From positions 1-22,534 of the forward strand of contig DDER01000008.1 in NCBI GenBank assembly GCA_002336735.1: 22,534 nucleotides of DNA. The letters run 5' to 3'. Under the pieces are notes generated by a model that saw nothing but the letters and a program-made list of their open reading frames with translations, did no database searches and was not told where the DNA came from. This document shows positions 20,953 through 22,534 of this stretch, piece after piece; positions within the stretch are counted from its first letter, which is position 1; each line of letters starts with the position of its first letter. Made by a program: the position numbers and the translations under genes. This DNA is from Candidatus Saccharibacteria bacterium UBA1949. GTDB lineage: Bacteria > Patescibacteriota > Saccharimonadia > Saccharimonadales > Saccharimonadaceae.

Positions 20953-22401
20953 CTATTCAACGAGGTTTGCTGTGCGCAAATTGTAACCAGTCGCGCGCCG
21001 CATCCATAGCACCGCCGCGATCATGATGCAGTAGCTCAAAATCACACCGACTATGCTCAGATGCACCTCCACCTGCGCCCACGGCTGCATGGCACTCATG
21101 CGCGCCACCTGGACCATGTACCCAAGCAAGACTTCGGTTGGCCACCCGACGACGGCTGCCATGTGCGGCACGATATAACCTGCGATACCAGTGACAAATG
21201 TCAGCAACATCGCATATGGTATGAGTGGTAATATTAGTACGTTGCTGATGATAGCGACGGTAGAGAATGTGCCAAATGCCGCGATAATCAGTGGTGCCGT
21301 TGCCAACTGAGCAGACACTGTCTCAAACAATGTTTGGCGCAGGAGCCCTGGTTTTTTCGCCCCATAAAAATACGCATGTATCAGCGGCGCAATGATCATC
21401 ACGCCAGCAAACGCCGCAAAACTCAGCTGCCAGCCGAGATCACCCCATGCATATTCTGGCTGGATCAGCACAGTGATCGCCGCCACAAATAATAGCAGTG
21501 TGACTGGATGAAATGTTCGGCCCATATACCACGCGAGCAGGCTCAGCCCTGAGACCAGCCCAGCCCGCGACATACTCGGACTCATACCCGTGATCGCGAT
21601 GAATGACACAATAAGCCCCGCTGGTATCGCCGTCGCTAGATACTTAGAAATTTTTTCGAGCAAACGCCTCGTGTGTCGCACCAGTATAGTCAGATTGTAG
21701 CCGCTCGCCACCACAATATGCGTCAGTCCTGCGATTTTGAGTGCTTGGTCTAGATCATCTGGCAATGCTCGCCGCTGACCAACGAGATAGCCAAGCCCCA
21801 AGCTCGCCATCGGCTCACTCACACCCAGGCGAACTTTGTCAGCAAAATCATCCCGAATCCCTACCGCCACATCTCCAGGTATTGGACGCGTCGCGCTCAC
21901 GATGCGCGCTTGGTAGACACTCCCCGCAAACCCTCCAAACCCTTCAGCTAATTTGCCCTCGACAACCACCCTGTCGCCGCGCCGCGCGTGAATAGTACGG
22001 TTCGTCGTCACCCATAGTTTGCCCGCAACAGGCCGCTCGCCTGAGACGAGTTGATCGAGCCTCACAATCACTTCATCATCCTTGCCAACATCGGGATCAT
22101 CAGCAATACGACCAGCGACGCGGACCACGTGCCCGACTTCAGAGCCGACTGCACTGAGTGCGTGTTCCGCGATACTGCCCCGATAATTACCAATTATGAG
22201 GCCAGCAGCCACAGCGATAATCACCGTGTATCGACGAGATTTTACGAAACTACCAATTATCATCACCGCCGAAATAAACAACCATACCGGTGAAGCAGCC
22301 CAATTCGACTGCGGCACTATAGCCACGCCGATCACCACACCAGCACACAACGCAGTAAACAGCCACGTCCGATGAATTCGCCGCATCATGAATTGATACA
22401 T
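20953..22401 (-). CDS. comEC: ComEC-type DNA uptake channel without the hydrolase domain
   Basis: This 482-residue protein has two N-terminal membrane helices and a soluble OB-like domain at about 85-175 (GRIADDPD, GDRVVVEGKL). About eight further helices make up the Competence domain, with AGLTHIVVASGYNLTIL near 226-242 (family GxxHllaISGxH) and SPSMSRAGLVSG near 272-283. ComEC carries single-stranded DNA across the inner membrane during natural transformation. The C-terminal metallo-beta-lactamase-like nuclease domain of long ComEC proteins is absent, so strand degradation would need another protein. The conserved His of the HV pair after SG is replaced (SGYNL instead of SGLHV). The start is supported by CATAAT 7 nt upstream. 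Confidence 0.9.
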   Translation of the reverse strand: MYQFMMRRIHRTWLFTALCAGVVIGVAIVPQSNWAASPVWLFISAVMIIGSFVKSRRYTVIIAVAAGLIIGNYRGSIAEHALSAVGSEVGHVVRVAGRIADDPDVGKDDEVIVRLDQLVSGERPVAGKLWVTTNRTIHARRGDRVVVEGKLAEGFGGFAGSVYQARIVSATRPIPGDVAVGIRDDFADKVRLGVSEPMASLGLGYLVGQRRALPDDLDQALKIAGLTHIVVASGYNLTILVRHTRRLLEKISKYLATAIPAGLIVSFIAITGMSPSMSRAGLVSGLSLLAWYMGRTFHPVTLLLFVAAITVLIQPEYAWGDLGWQLSFAAFAGVMIIAPLIHAYFYGAKKPGLLRQTLFETVSAQLATAPLIIAAFGTFSTVAIISNVLILPLIPYAMLLTFVTGIAGYIVPHMAAVVGWPTEVLLGYMVQVARMSAMQPWAQVEVHLSIVGVILSYCIMIAAVLWMRRATGYNLRTANLVE

Positions 22402-22408
22402 GAAAAAT

Positions 22409-22417
22409 ATTATGCCA
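22409..22417 (-). promoter_or_regulatory. extended -10 of comEC, leaderless
   Basis: TGG-CATAAT on the minus strand (hexamer at 22409-22414) is followed by 7 nt and the ATG at 22401. There is no Shine-Dalgarno site. It is back-to-back with the tRNA promoter. Confidence 0.5.
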
Positions 22418-22431
22418 TATTTCTAACTTTC

Positions 22432-22461
22432 TTGACATACCCCCCTGTACAATGATATATT
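22432..22461 (+). promoter_or_regulatory. promoter of the tRNA gene
   Basis: A perfect TTGACA (22432-22437) and TATATT (22456-22461) are separated by 18 nt. Transcription would start near 22468, some 27 nt before the tRNA. A TACAAT at 22448-22453 is too close to the -35 to pair with it. Confidence 0.75.
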
Positions 22462-22494
22462 TGGAGAGTTCAATACAGCTCATTTCTGCATTGC

Positions 22495-22534
22495 GGGTCC
22501 GTATCAGCATGGTTAGAGCACCTGCCTTTTAAGC
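22495..22534 (+). tRNA. tRNA-Lys(UUU), 5' part only
   Basis: The anticodon arm is clear: stem CCTGC at 22521-22525, loop CTTTTAA with anticodon TTT at 22528-22530, and the beginning of the 3' stem strand (GC) where the window ends. AGCATGGTTAGAGC upstream is a normal D-loop plus 3' D-stem. With the acceptor read as GGGTCCG and T8-A9 next, the 5' strand of the D-stem is only TC instead of the expected GCTC, as if two bases were missing. If the acceptor is instead read as GCGGGTC (from 22493), position 8 is not T and two D-stem pairs fail. The 3' half lies outside the window. Confidence 0.75.

Noticed and set aside
1..22534. CRISPR array, prophage, rRNA, integrase or toxin-antitoxin pair
   Set aside because: No spaced direct repeats, phage genes, rRNA-like segments or typical toxin-antitoxin gene pairs were seen on either strand.

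Overview
This window looks like a piece of chromosome from a small-genome bacterium of the candidate phyla radiation (Patescibacteria), most likely Saccharibacteria (TM7). That assignment is an inference. It rests on the gene types (cysteine-free MutY-like glycosylase, CPR-style AspRS motif 2, ComEC without a hydrolase domain, lamin-tail protein with short Cys repeats, REP-type transposase), tight packing, TGA used as a stop, and a base composition near 50% GC by eye. No phage, CRISPR array or rRNA was seen.

Layout. 1-330: a strong promoter, a 53-residue zinc-ribbon micro-protein and a GC-rich terminator. 372-2806: trmB and a Kef-type cation/proton antiporter, divergent. 2810-6314: a minus-strand operon read aspS, mutY-like glycosylase, a secreted helical protein, a membrane-anchored protein. 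6368-8066: a CBS-pair membrane protein and a DsbA-like thiol oxidoreductase, divergent from interlocked promoters. 8067-8501: a gene-poor stretch with a two-way terminator and, on the minus strand, a consensus promoter, a palindrome and a 30-codon ORF with a good ribosome binding site. 8502-11140: a 14-helix drug-efflux MFS protein divergent from a diacylglycerol-kinase family enzyme. 11137-13774: the minus-strand operon ruvB-corA-pap2. 13800-14545: a REP-associated (Y1/HUH) transposase gene bracketed by two 19-bp palindromes that are exact reverse complements. 14553-14998: a broken nucleoside deoxyribosyltransferase-like gene with two frameshifts and one nonsense codon. 15003-22401: minus strand, read comEC, yebC, lamin-tail protein, ruvC, a class A penicillin-binding protein, ruvA. 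The window ends inside a tRNA-Lys(UUU) gene on the plus strand.

How the genes fit together. The right half links DNA import (ComEC, perhaps the lamin-tail surface protein) with Holliday-junction processing (RuvA, RuvB, RuvC) and cell-wall synthesis. The left half is translation (AspRS, TrmB, tRNA), base-excision repair, ion transport and envelope redox chemistry.

The most striking cross-cutting signal is at the gene starts. At eleven genes a -10-like hexamer lies 6 to 10 nt upstream of the start codon, exactly 6 nt in seven of them, with no room for a Shine-Dalgarno sequence. The +1 base would then be at or very near the start codon itself. These genes appear to be leaderless, while a minority (the zinc-ribbon gene, dsbA, the 30-codon ORF, yebC) carry classic Shine-Dalgarno sites.
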